The position numbers and the translations under genes are program-made. Source: Manduca sexta (Eukaryota > Arthropoda > Insecta > Lepidoptera > Sphingidae). Taken from it: a DNA stretch of 64,000 nt. The notes beneath the pieces were generated by a model. That model made no database searches, was not told the origin of the DNA, and was given only the letters and a program-made list of their open reading frames with translations. Location: positions 14,663,170 through 14,727,169 of the forward strand of contig NC_051134.1 of the NCBI RefSeq assembly GCF_014839805.1, in the 5' to 3' direction. Shown here piece by piece: positions 1-13,200 of the stretch; position 1 is the stretch's first letter; the number at the start of each line of letters is the position of its first letter.

Positions 1-3000
1 TGAGATATCGAGATCGCCAATATACGGGCGCCATCTTTGAGAATTGACTGACGCGCATCACGGCCTCGGGTGCAAGTTCACTAAATTTAGAACATAGTTG
101 ACATTTTATCTCCATGTTTATTTAAATATTTATACATTCCTTGGCTTACTGCGGTTTCAATCGATATTTTTGTGACACGGCATATCGACACAAAAGCGTT
201 TTGTGATGTTAAATACGAATTTCAAGCAACCAACGAAGTCGAAGTTAGTGTAGCAAAACGGCAATATCAAAATCGACGCTACCGATCTGTTAACAATACC
301 CAGCTTTGAGGATCAATATTATCAAGTTTCGTGACTTATCACGGCAGTTAATCGGTTCGGCTCATTAATGCTTATCGTGGAGTATTTCCTTAAGCGTGGC
401 ACACGTCGGACCGCGATTGCATCGGCGTGGTAGCGACTGTTGCGAGATGTGTTCTGTTGATCATGTAGAGAGGCACAGTAGTAAGTGGGTCAAGGCGCGC
501 TCGCGGGCGGCTGGCGTTTCCTACACGCAGACAGCGGCTGCATTATGAGGAAGACCCTTGTTATTATTCATACTAGATCAATCTCAGTTAACGTGCTGGT
601 TGTGTATATTGTTCGTATTCTGTTCCCAGACTGTGACATCTGACCTTTTTCTATCTTCGGCTTTCACGCGTTTTTTGCGTAATCATTGGCAGGTTCTTGG
701 TATATTTGACTCAGTGGGCTAGGCGCTATTAGTTTATGACTTCCTCGAAACAAATAATAGAAAACTGTAAGGAAACCCCCTATGTCATTAGAATAATAAG
801 TAGTACGTACCATATCCATAGGACTTTAAAAGAGCTAAGCTGTTTCTTCACTTCCTACGCCAAGAATTAAATAGTTTTGTTACAGCTTCAAATCTTCAGG
901 GCCGCCAGAAAGTATCCTTTATTAGATTAAAATCTAGTTTCATACAATGTAACGACCCACGAGCGATACGAACAAGTCATACGATTTAAGACGCGAATTA
1001 TAAATTCCAAAGTGGGTCACGCTATCAGACACTTGATTTAATTCCAGGTCAAGGGTTTCATTGATAAACTGCCGAATGTATACTAGTTTAATGATATTTC
1101 ACGAGTATCTAGGCTAGAACGCAATGAGGTGTTTCTGGTGACGTGACTCATTAGAATTGGTGTTGTGTAAACAAACAAAACCGAATGCGGTGGGTAGATA
1201 AGGGCAGTTTGCGCTAGTAAGTGCCTGCGCACCGAGTACCAACTACCGACCCACATAGATACCCGCTATCTGAGAACCGTTATCACGGAGTGTGTCCACT
1301 TTCTCTGCACGCTCTATTTAGTGAGATGCCTTCGCGTTTGTACATTTACTCTCTTGTTTTAGGTGAGCGCGTGCCGATATTGAATTTTTTACTTCTTCAC
1401 TTTTCTTAGTTTATTCTTCGCAGTGAAACTTGTTACATTATAAATATTTCTTATTTATTGCTTAGCAGCGCTCGTATTAGCTATATCGTGCGATAAGTTC
1501 TAGATAAAGATCAAAGCCCTTTTTTCCTTCTATTTATTAAATTCTATTTTTATAATGCCTTTCATCTTACATCGATAAAATTTTTATATTTGTATCTTTA
1601 ATTCAGTTAAATGTGAGTGTAGTTGAATCTGTCCTAATTTGTTAATAGTTACAGTGACGGTAACGGCAAGTGGTATGTGCTGTTCACGCAGTCAACAGTC
1701 ACCCAGTGTGCCAAAAGCACAGTGTAATGTAACATTGACTTTCACATTTGTAACGTGGTGACGTAACTACCACGTCCCCTGCGCCGCCGTCCCCCCGCCC
1801 CGCGCACCTCCGCGATTAGGTAAACGTTGCGCGCGCGCACCGCTTTCACCCCACTTTCACCTGTATTTCCGCGTTGCTGCAGATTGCTCACGATCCAGCG
1901 TTTGAATATTGCATATTTCAATGCATCGCTGTAAATATTTATTTCGTTATTGTTTCACAAGTTGTGAACAATTATCAAATGGCTCTTCTAATTGGTAACA
2001 AATAGAAAAATAATTAGTGTCTATAATGAGATCTCGGAAGGTCTTAATTTAGGGTAATTAAGATAATGTTTGGTAATTAGTGTTAAATAGCTAAGAACAA
2101 CATTAAACATAAAATAGCGACGTTTAAATCGAAGCTCGAAAGCTAATAAACATTTATGTAAAAGAAATTGATGGAAGTAAATTTAACTGCACATATTTGC
2201 AAAACAAGACCTAAATATAATTTACCAAAAGAGCTGTTTTGCCGCATTTTCATATCAATAATATCAATAAATGCTATTCGTAGCATATTATATTTTTACG
2301 CATTTTGTTACAAGAGAACAATAATTTCAACATGCTCATTCCTTCTTCACACGTCCAAGATTATTTCCGTATTAGGAAAAATATTTACTCCAAGCAAATA
2401 CGATCATGGATACTCATAATGTACAGTTGATTAACAATGACATAACAACGGGGCGAAATGTCACCAATGTTATCTAAATTGCGATAACATTACTCGCTTC
2501 CGACGTATCTATTAAAAACATGTGTATTGTGTACACAACTGACGTCATGCCACACAATATTTATGTCAACAGTGATGTATGTTACCATTTTAATGCATTT
2601 ATGTGTCAGGGTGTTCAAGCATCGATGTTTGGTGCATTACTCTCCTTTAGAGCAGTTGCATATAAACACCGAATTCCTTGAGTGCACAGAAGTTGATTGT
2701 ATTTTCTTTAGCATCGATGAACTGATTCTTGATTCTAAGTCTCGTGTCTATTTTTACACGTTTAATGCCTCTCACCGTTGCGCTTCGTCGTCATGAATTT
2801 CTTATGACGATCATCGATCCTTTAGCTCTAAGCAGCTATTCCAGTTAGTTAACAGCATCATTCATATACACTATACAGATATCAAAAATATTGATATATT
2901 CGCGGCCCGTGCGGTCCAGTTACCTATTGTTCGATGTACCCGCTAATGTAGGTCATTCCCAATGCGCACTGCTGACCTAGACCTTCCGTCGCGTCCAGTC

Positions 3001-4955
3001 TAAACTGACCGTGTTATGTAAATTGTTTTCACTATCTAGCTAGCCAGTTTCCCGTGCTACGTTGTGGCTCATAAATGCAAAATGGATGCATCTATCTTCT
3101 ACGAAATATGTCAAATTGTTTTTGGAATAGAAGTGTGTAACCTTGAGTATAATTCATAATTGGTACGTATATTAAATGCCAAACTAACGATCTAACATTA
3201 CTCAAAAATTTTAAACGTATTACAGCTATAAAACAGATAGCATATTTAATAAAAATGCGACCGTGAGAAGTGCCTACGTTATTGGGGACTCAAAGTATGC
3301 CAAGTATTGAAAGCATGGAATTAGGGTATCTAATAGCTAACTGTCTATTGTACGCGGACCGTGGCCTAACGGGGACTTCGGTTAGATTATGAACACCTAT
3401 CACGTATGAGAAAGATGAAAGTGAACGTATCGTAGGCGCGCGATATAAAAGTTGTGATACAAAATATTAAAGATACAATCAAATTTGACGATCATATGAT
3501 AAGCATAACAACGTTCAATATAAGAACGTATATACTGATATTCACACAGACAATAAGGCGAAAGAACGGTAAGAAACCTTAGCATAACCCCAATTTGTAG
3601 CGCACAATATACACGGCGGGTAAACAATACGAATATTTAATATGATGTGTAGAGAACAATGCGAAAACCTAATATCGTTTTCTATTACTGCAAATATTTG
3701 TGTTTATTAAGAAAGTAATCTGGGTTCTCGTCAGAAATATTTATCGTGTCTGTCCTTATTATGTTTTGGACTTCCCATAGTATTTAAAGATTTCGGTTTG
3801 TTAGGTTATCGTAATGCTTAGTTTGTAAAATTATAATATGCGGGGAATTGAGTTTCTCTGTTCTATATATAACTATCTCAGTCCCTGAAGTTTCCAGTTT
3901 TAAAATAAATATAAATCATATCTCGTTCATTCGTAAATGAAAAAGAACACGAGTAGGTATGTGGCCAAATATTTTACGATATGAATCACATCCGTTTGCA
4001 TTGAGTCCATAATATTATCATGTTTTAATAATTCCCATGGTGTTATGGGTATGCTCTGAATAATTGTGCCAAAGTTTTTAACATGAGCTCAGCTTTATTT
4101 AATGTAAATTAAGTTTCTTCCCTTTGTATACTCAGTGTCAAACACTTAAGGTAAAATATCCGCGAATAAAATCTTAAGATTATAAAATACTGCATGTATT
4201 GTTTCCACAATAAAATACATGGTCAATATATTAATAGAGATGACAATCAAAGTGTGAATTATTTGAACTATTTATCGGTAATTTTTTATCGCTAGCTAGC
4301 TTTCTTGGAAGTCACAAATTCTTGTTCGCAGTCGCGCCGTGAATCATCCACTTTTTGTCCACTCCGGGGAATTCTTGCAACTGCTTATTATGTTTATACG
4401 AAGATTAGATAAGTTTCTGTTCTTCAAATAAAATACACAAATGTTAATATTATGTAATTTTATCGCTTTCCTTTATCGCAATGATACTTTCAAAATATTC
4501 GTGTGAAAAATTGATCATAGTGCATCATCATTAGCAATGATTTTATGACAATTTTAGATAGAATTTCAAGTTAAACAGACAATCATTCCGGGTTAGAAGC
4601 GCAGTGTTGTACGAAACTAGATAATTCTAAATTTAAGCAGTTCGTAACTAAACAGACACAATATCACGCTTTTACCGCTAAAGGACTTTCGCCTGTGTTT
4701 CGACGTTTTGACGTCCCATGACGTGATGGATGCGAGCCTTTTGCCATATGTACAAATTCAAAGCTCCGGCTTTATATTTAGTATAAAAACTCAATATCAC
4801 GTTGCCCGACCTGGTAACTTTATATAAAAATAAATCTGACGCGTGCTGATATTATGACTAATTCTGATCCTACTTAATATAAAAACCACTTCTAACAATA
4901 AGACCAACTATATCAACTCTTCATAATCTCTGACTCTTTACGTCTGTTCCATTTA
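1..4955. other. Noncoding flank, no gene recognised
   Basis: No reading frame here resembles a protein I know, and the short open frames look like chance. A consensus-like splice donor (GTAAGT at 481-486) ends a moderately CpG-rich stretch, so 1-480 could hold a 5' UTR exon, possibly of the BCOR homologue that starts coding at 23894. That link is inference only. A GC-rich patch at 1771-1850 is listed separately. Confidence 0.5.
1771..1850. promoter_or_regulatory. CpG/GC-rich patch, possible promoter
   Basis: A C- and CpG-rich run of about 80 bp, including an alternating GCGCGC stretch, stands out from AT-rich surroundings. In insects such patches often mark promoters or first exons of regulatory genes. 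No TATA box or initiator could be assigned, so the call rests on base composition alone. Confidence 0.25.
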
Positions 4956-6183
4956 CTTAGTCTGGCCATAAATACTGTTACACTTAATTATAAAAAAATA
5001 TTACATTTGAATTTCGAATCTGTCATTTTTATACGATTGTTCATTGTGTTTTCTCATTTTGGCGCCAATACATTGTAAAATATTTTGCGATATTAAAATG
5101 GTGTGGGGTGATAAAGAGAACCGAATCGCTGTGATAGCATTACACAAAGTAGGTATGGAGCCAAATGCAATTTTTAAAACTCTCCATACACTTGGTATTA
5201 GTAAAATGTTTGTGTACCGGGCTATTAATAGGTACAATGAGACCTCCTCTGTTTGTGACAGAAAAGATCTGGCCGTCCACGTAGTGTTCGTACGAAAAAG
5301 GTGGTCAAAGCAGTAAGGGAAAGAATTCGAAGAAATCCTGTCCGAAAGCAAAAGATTTTATCTCGGGAAATGAAGATAGCACCTAGAACCATGTCGCGTA
5401 TTTTAAAAGATGACTTAGGACTTGCAGCCTATAAGAGACGCACTGGCCATTTCTTAACTGATAATTTAAAGAAGAATAGGGTGGTAAAATCGAAACAACT
5501 ACTGAAGCGGTACGCAAAGGGAGGTCACAGAAAAATTTTGTTTACGGATGAGAAAATTTTTACAATTGAGCAACATTTTAACAAACAAAATGACCGTATT
5601 TATGCTCAAAGCTCTAAGGAAGCTTCCCAATTAGTCGACAGAGTGCAACGTGGACATTATCCGACTTCAGTGATGGTTTGGTGGGGTGTTAGCTATGAAG
5701 GAGTGACTGAGCCATATTTTTGTGAAAAAGGTATCAAAACATCGGCACAAGTGTATCAAGATACCATTCTTGAGAAGGTAGTTAAGCCCCTTAACATCAC
5801 CATGTTCAATAACCAAGTATGGTCCTTCCAGCAAGACTCGGCGCCGGGTCATAAAGCTCGGTCCACGCAGTCTTGGTTGGAATCGAACGTTTCGGACTTC
5901 ATCAGAGCTGAAGACTGGCCGTCGTCTAGTCCCGATCTTAATCCGCTGGATTATGATTTGTGGTCAGTTTTAGAGAGTACAGCTTGCTCTAAACGCCATG
6001 ATAATTTGGAGTCCCTAAAACAATCTATACGATTGGCAGTGAAGAATTTTCCCATGGAAAGAGTGCGTGCTTCTATTGATAACTGGCCTCATCGTTTAAA
6101 GGACTGTATTGCAGCCAATGGAGACCACTTCGAATAAGCTTTTTATATTTTTAATTGTTTTATATTTATGTATTAAACTGACA
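4956..6183 (+). mobile_element. ITm mariner (maT/DD37D-type) transposon, degenerate
   Basis: A Tc1/mariner-superfamily insertion built around the transposase at 5098-6137. A candidate left terminal repeat near 4959 (AGTCTGGCCATAAATACTG) has only a weak, decayed counterpart on the reverse strand near 6155-6180, so both ends are approximate. The TA target duplication could not be fixed. The transposase is frame-broken, so this copy cannot move on its own. Confidence 0.7.
5098..6137 (+). pseudogene. maT-type mariner transposase, frame broken
   Basis: Cut-and-paste transposase of the IS630/Tc1/mariner superfamily. The N-terminal helix-turn-helix part runs from the ATG at 5098. The catalytic part carries a first Asp in FTDEK, a second in QQDSAPGH and a third in SPDLNPLDYDLW. 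The spacing between the second and third Asp is 37 residues, which is the DD37D signature of the maT group rather than DD34D mariners or DD34E Tc1. The frame changes in the A-run at about 5262-5265, where one base appears to be missing just before the linker rich in Arg and Gly. From 5301 the rest reads open to the stop at 6137. A full-length element would code for about 345 aa, so only this single break separates it from an intact gene. Confidence 0.85.
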
Positions 6184-7529
6184 CACTGTAAAAGTAATAA
6201 ATGTTATTTGCAGTTAACAATTTTCTTTTTTCTTTATTACAATATTTATGGCAAGACTAGGTATATTTATCACTCGTAGTCTAATACAGTGAACTCTGTT
6301 TGTAAAGGTCTATTTTAGTTTCATTTATAATTCCTACGTGTCGATATCCATTATGAATAGATATTTGTCGCTAGGCCGGAATAGAGCATGACATTGGCCT
6401 GGTGACCGATACCGAATACTTGTCTCTGGCTGGTTAGTTTGCACAACTGCCACGTTACGTCGCTCCAACGGGTCTCACACTGCACCGTGCACATACGCGA
6501 TTGTACGCCGCTCATTATCACTACAATGCTTATAGGTAATTATAATTGTTCTCGTAGTTGCATTCAGGAAATGATAGTTTGACAGACCTATTCAGTTAGG
6601 TAATAATAAAACATTTAACTCGAGATAGTTTAAAGTTTTTGTTAGATACAATTTAATTTTATTAATAATAAGGCTCGGCGATACCGTGCAATCCAATCAA
6701 ACTTTTAATATTGCATCTTTGTAGTTTTAGTTGGATCATAACAACTAACGTAATTGTTTCTGCCTGTAACAATGCACTTACATTGTGCTATTCGGATCTT
6801 TCTCGCAACTTTGTGACCGCAACCTAGCTTATATTGTGAGACATTGTTTAAGCGTAACAGACGAAGAACTCTTGTTATTTTTGTAAGATTTGTGTTGTTT
6901 ACCATCAAGCGTGTAGGCAGGCTGGTTATTTTATTAGGCCATACTTAAATAGTACTAAACAGGTTCGTGAGTTGTTTGCGAATTGTACGGTTGCAGTCAG
7001 CTATTGACCTACTGACACAAAAACGGCTGAAGGAAAACAACTTAGTTGCGTGTCACAATCGACGCGCTATGTAGGTAACGATCAAGATTACTTTCCTTTA
7101 CCAATTTATTTATATTTATACGTAAGCGTAAACTATTTGTTATACGACAATAATGCTGAAAATAATCTCAATAAAATTATACGAAAACTTAAAATGATTT
7201 TATGTAACTGGGACGATTGTGACCTTAATTAGGTACCTACTTTAACGCTTATATAATATAAATAAGTTGTACTTCATCACAAGCATAATTCTACATTAAT
7301 TAGTTTCTAACGAACAAAATGTTTACTAACAATCCCGATTTCAATAACATTATTACCTCACATAGAGTTCCAAGAATTCTATTGCCAAAATTGCTTATTT
7401 TATTCATTACAATAGTAGTTACTATTGTAATAATATAGTCTAAGCAGATATAAAATCAATATAAATATATAAAGCTGATCAAATTTGTGTGTTATTAAAC
7501 ACGCTAATCTCGGGAACTTCTAAAACGTT
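6184..7529. other. Noncoding, nothing recognised
   Basis: AT-rich DNA with no convincing exon, RNA gene or repeat that I can name. The longest open frames (6705-6908 minus, 7050-7232 plus) have biased composition and no recognisable motif. Confidence 0.5.
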
Positions 7530-7637
7530 TTTGAATTTATTTTTTTCACTAAAAGGAAGCTACATTACTCCTGAGTAATATAGGCAACTTTTTATTCCGA
7601 AAAAAAATACGCCGGCGGAACCGCAGGCGCAAGCTAG
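7530..7637 (+). mobile_element. Helitron-like 3' end fragment
   Basis: The piece contains CCTGAGTAATATAGGCAAC, a T-rich stretch, then a short GC hairpin (GCGGAACCGC) followed within about ten bases by a terminal CTAG at 7634-7637. A hairpin just before a CTRR end is the hallmark of Helitron 3' termini. The same architecture recurs at 31130-31975. Only the 3' part survives, and the left limit is approximate. Confidence 0.5.
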
Positions 7638-10011
7638 AATAATATAAAAAGGAATTAAGACTCGGTTGTCACTACAAGATTTTTTTATACATTTTTGTAT
7701 GCGTCGCGAAGTATAAATCGGAATTCCTAAGTTAGCATCCGGCTATGTTAACGGTGGCTATAGTATAATAATGTGTAGCTTCGATTCGTGTCCACGCATA
7801 CTAATGATTTTCGAAACTTATGCAAGTGCTTAGTGCAACTCTACCCTTTTGAAATGCAAAATTGCGCACATAATTTAAATAGGTTATCGGACGAGCGAAA
7901 TAAATTTGACTTTGGAGATGTTTGTTTAACTAAGTACATATAACAAAGTCAAAAGAGAGGGACAATATTATTTAGAGGTTAAATTTTATAGTTATTATGT
8001 ATTATTTGTAAAATGAAATTATTTGTACATTTCTCATATATTCTTTTATTACAAAAACAAGCATCAACCCGACATGTATTTACTTTTCGGTGGCCATAGA
8101 GTGGCCATGAACACAACAATAGTATAGTTAGCACTCCATTATGTTGATATTAAATTTCTTAATATTAAATCGTGCTACCTTTCCAAAACATCGAATTCTT
8201 GGAAGCAAAGATCTCCGACACTGACCCCCACTCGAACATTCTTTTGCAAGTCGACAAAGAGCTTCCTATGTGATATCATAACGCAGACAACAAAAGGACG
8301 TGTACGATCTCGATAATGCAACGTGAATTTTGGCCACGGTCCAAATGTACGCGCTTTAGTTGTTACAGATCTTAAAATAGACTGTAGGTATTTTATCTAA
8401 CGCTATTTGCATTCCTACAGCTGTTCGTATCGAGAAATGTTAAAAACGTGTTTATTAATTACATTAATATGACTATTTTCTAGCACGTGTCCATTGCTCA
8501 TGATTTCCTATTGTGATGTCTATTATTTTGTTTGTAAACAATATTATAAATAGTTTTGTACACGCGTAGATCGGAGCTATGTGATATGACAATGTTATCT
8601 GAACTATAACGATGGGTTCGGATTCAAATTGTCTTTTGTTCTGTGTTCGTAAATTTTGTGGAAGATACACATCGAGACATGCCGTCAATTGAATTATGAT
8701 TTTATTTGTTATTTTCATGTATTTACTAGCCTAGAGCGTTTATAATTTTTCATACTATTGATTTCAGATTATTCTATTCGTAGTTAATGCAATCGTTTTT
8801 TTTTATTAAATGTATTGAATAATAAGCAGCGGATTGCTCCTAATGATCGTAATGTAATTCATTTGTTGTATTAATATTTATATCGCATTTTTTTTACCTT
8901 NACTATAAACTTTAAGTAATGCGTAAGTACAAAGACTTAGTAAGAAACAATATTTTCTGACATAACGCATTGATTTCTAATCAACCTATGAATAATACAT
9001 GTTAACAATCTGTAAGATATATATTTTTATTCTTACCTTATGTCGCACTGTTTATAAACGTTATTGCCAACATTTTTATTTGTTCGTATGACACTAAGTG
9101 TAAAGCTTGATTGCACGAAAGCTATTTACGTTCAAGCAGACGATACTAAAGACGCATACATCGGTAACGTTGAAATAAAACAAATACAGGAAGTATTAGC
9201 AATTTAACTGTTCGATGTTAGTCGGCCGACGTCCATAAACAATGCGGATCTAATTATAGAGCGTGGCAGCGCTGGCCGGCGGGTGACGTTAAATAGCACA
9301 CGAAAGTAGGCCACAGAGCATAGAGCACGATATTCCCTCTGCTCCCGCTGCTCCTGCGCATGTATGTTAACTGTTTTATTTATCAAGGAGATCGCCTGCT
9401 CCCAGACTAGATTTTGGTTGAATTTTCCGTAGTTATTAAGGTAGAGTTAAGGCCGAGTAACTCAGTTCTCAATTTTTGTTCAATACTACTGTATTTTCTT
9501 CTGGTAATATAGATAAACGAAAACTAAAATGCTTTTTTTTAAGCATTACTAAAGATGCAAAATCTATGCGCTTGATTTTATACAAATTGCAACACCATCG
9601 ATGTAACGCGTAACCAACACGGGTCATTATGAATGTTTACGTCATTTTGTATTGCAACAAAATAAATTTTAATTACTCAAAGAAATACCAACAGTCAACA
9701 AAGCGGGAAACAAAGTAAATATTTGATAAGATTCGTAAATCAGTAACCTTGCCGCATTTATCCATCTGAGCAATTTAATCTTAAGAAATCAAGGCTGCGG
9801 AGAATACAATAGTTCAGACTGCTCTGCTTATTTTTATAGTTCATGTGGAAATTATCGACTAATAATTGTGTGTTGTTGTGTAGTTAATCGATCTAATTTG
9901 TTAAAACGTAAGCGAAAGCGTATCGTTATGGAAATATTTATTTTTCATCGATGTACCGTTTGAAGGTCCGAATGACGACTAGCGCTATTGAGGCGAATGG
10001 ATATAAAGCCT
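7638..10011. other. Noncoding, nothing recognised
   Basis: AT-rich intergenic or intronic DNA with no supported gene. It includes the single ambiguous base (n) at 8901. A slightly GC-richer tract near 9220-9400 has open frames but no protein similarity that I recognise. Confidence 0.5.
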
Positions 10012-10174
10012 GACTACTGGTGGTAGGTGTCTCATATGTGAGAGTCCGCCTGGGTAGGTACCACCGTAATGTCTATTTTTGCCGTCAAGCAACAGTGTGT
10101 AGTCACGGTTGTGTTCTGGTTTGAGGGACATTGTACTCGGTGTTATTACTGGATGTAATAAGATTTAACATCTC

Positions 10175-10206
<32 letters not shown>
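10012..10206 (+). repeat. Lepidopteran SINE-like repeat with (TA)n tail
   Basis: The block contains a direct GAGTCCGCCTGGGTAGGTACCACC-type core (written here in part: GGGTAGGTACCACC), followed by the TCTATTTTTGCCGTCAAGCA stretch. Both are hallmarks of a short interspersed repeat family common in moths and butterflies, related to Bombyx Bm1-type SINEs as I recall it. It ends in a (TA)n microsatellite at about 10184-10206. The family name is from memory and would need a repeat-library match. Confidence 0.55.
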
Positions 10207-10212
<6 letters not shown>

Positions 10213-13200
10213 ATACTTGCACATGAGTCACTGGTGGTAGCATTTAATTCTGTCACTTCGCCAGTATCGTCACATTCCACAGTCAATAACAAGAAGCATA
10301 ATGTTTAAACAATTCTTAGCGATCATGCAAATCATATTGTTATTTATGTTTTAATTATAAACACAATATATTGCATGATTGGTATGAAAAATTTGTATTA
10401 TTGTTATTTTACATGAAATAAAGGAAACAATTTATGAGTAAACTGATCATAACTATGACGGGCACCGGACTTTTACTCTAATAAAATAAATTTTACACCT
10501 GCAGCACTCGGGAGGGAATCGACATATAACATGAAAATACATGTATTCAAAATGTTTACTCACTAATATTTGTTATATAGGTCAGGCCGTAACACGATCA
10601 TTACATCCATATCTGACACCTAATTAAACATAATTTGGATAAAAGTGTAATATAATAGTTATATACATAATATTTTCCTTTGTTTAATAAATTATAATAC
10701 ATTAAGGTCATTGTCCTTAGAGTGAAATTCACCAACATCACAAAAAGGAAAAAAAAACTGATCTGAATGACGTGACCACGCGACGTAATGGAAAGAAAAA
10801 ATAATGTGTGTTTGCTCAATACGCCTAAATTATTTTTCATTAATCGATGAATCACCTTGAAAATGTAATATATTTTATACCATTTCAAATGTAGGGCTAC
10901 TAAATATTTCAAATTAGTTTCTAAAGTAATAAATACGCCTGTAAATATATTCAAAAATATAGAAGTGTGTTTGGGATTTAATTAATTTTTCCATATAGAG
11001 TTAACGATCGACACGAGGGGACAGAATAATTTACGCTCCCTCCTACCCCTTTTCTCATTATACGTTTTGCAAAATACAGCTTTAGGGAGGGTGGGGATCC
11101 TTATCAATACCCATTGCTAGGAAGGCAACCGGAATTATTTGACAGTGTTCCGATAGAATTAAAATGTTAACTAAACATATTCTATACCATATTCTATAAA
11201 ATATATTTTAGTAAACATTTTATGTAATTTATTTTGTTCTTTGTATAATTAATAGTAAAATTCTTCAATGTCGCCCCTACATTGCATGTCCGTGTCTGCA
11301 ATTTAGGGTGTTCCGAAGATAAATCGTTTTGAAAATTACATTGCCAAATTGTGATTTGATGACTACAGAACTTATTACGAGAGAATAATTTGTGTACATA
11401 CGTATGTATGGTTTATATTGGTTGGCCTCACGAATTGGAAAACCGGTTTGAAGGTTTTTTAAATGCCATGCAGATGTCAAAAGTTGGTATTTTAAGATTT
11501 CTCGTATAACGACTTTTTAAAAAATTAATTGTATTTTAACAAAATTCGTACTTTTAACAAATATGTATTTGTTAAAAGTACGAATTATAACGTGAGTGAT
11601 GTTAGAGGAATTAAAATGTAGATATTATAAAATTCACCCTAATACACTTTTACACAATTACTTAGGGGAAGATGGTCTATAGTGGATGACTTCTTACAAA
11701 GCCATTTTGGATTAAATTTATTTATAACTTGCCTAAGTATTTTATTTATTGTTACAAAGTATTCATAATATTTGGAATATTAGATATATATCACCAATTT
11801 AATAAATAGTTTTATTATATTAATCGTACTTGAGGAATTTGATCCAATGTATGTATGTGGGTCACAATGAATGGATCGAATAGAGCTCCTTGAATCCTGA
11901 TTGTTTAGAATAAAATAAAACCTCAGTTTACACGATATAAGCCTTTATTTGCTATTAAAAATAAAAAGCAATTAATCTTTTTTTGAAATTCAAAATGTAG
12001 TTAGTATTTCCACGCATAGTGTGAGGGTCTCAGCCTGGAGCTCGATATTAGTCAGGGAATACCGGATAAAGAAGTGTTAATGAATCCATCGCGTGTAATC
12101 GAGTGCAATAGGTGTTTATCTGCAACACAAAAATCACTATTCCACGTGATCCACTGAAGAACATATTCCCTACAAGATATAATTAGTTAACAGGCATTTA
12201 TTTCCATCCATATAAGGTATTCATATCTCTATATTTTATGTGTAGCTATTTCATGAATTCTGACATAATAAATCACATGACGAACATGTGACCATAAAAG
12301 AAATTACATGAGCAATATGTGACGCCAATGTTTTCCATCGTAACAATGAAAGTTCAACAACTACATTCGACAAGTCACAAGACATCTCAAATTACGTTCT
12401 ACTGAAATGACATCATACTTAGGCATATTAATACTTGCTTAACATTGTTTATAAAAACACTTCGGAGTCTCATTTCAATAATGAAGGAGACAAAAAGTGT
12501 AGACATTGCGATTCACCTTGTTTCGCACGGGCGGGGGCAATGACCTGCCACAGCTGTGAGTTCGCGCTCTACGTAAATAATGCTGCATCAACAACGATTC
12601 TTACGAACCACTCGATCACTTCAAATACGCTACAAATACGAATATTTAACAGTATTGTGTTCGGTTAAAATAAATTATCCCGTAAGTTATATAGAAACTT
12701 GATACAACAACTCTGCTATCTCAATGATGGTTATTTTTATACAGCAGAAGTCGTTATAAAATCGGAAAACACGTAGATATAGAATACCGTATCTGAGAGA
12801 GAAATAAGTTTCATTGGGGCTCGTATTATCGAATTTCTACAGTATTTATTTCCCTTCGTAGTTGGCTCCGGCATGGCTGTACTCGTAAATAACCTTTGCT
12901 AACAATCAACAGGTACTTATCGCAGGAATGAAAAAAGTTTATTATTTTTCTTGTCCCCGGCTTCGCAAGCGTCGTAGACTTTAGTTTTTATACCTATAAT
13001 TTGCGGTCTTTATTTGTGTTTATTCGATTTGTAGATACTAACCTTCTTCAATATAGATAAAAAGTGTTTATTATTCGTCTTTAGCGTTTTAACTCGGTAG
13101 TTCATTACTGGGTAAATCACTATATAATGTAAAACACATGAATTTGAATGTATGTAATATTTTATAGTTGTTAAAAAATACACGTCTAATTAACTGCAGA

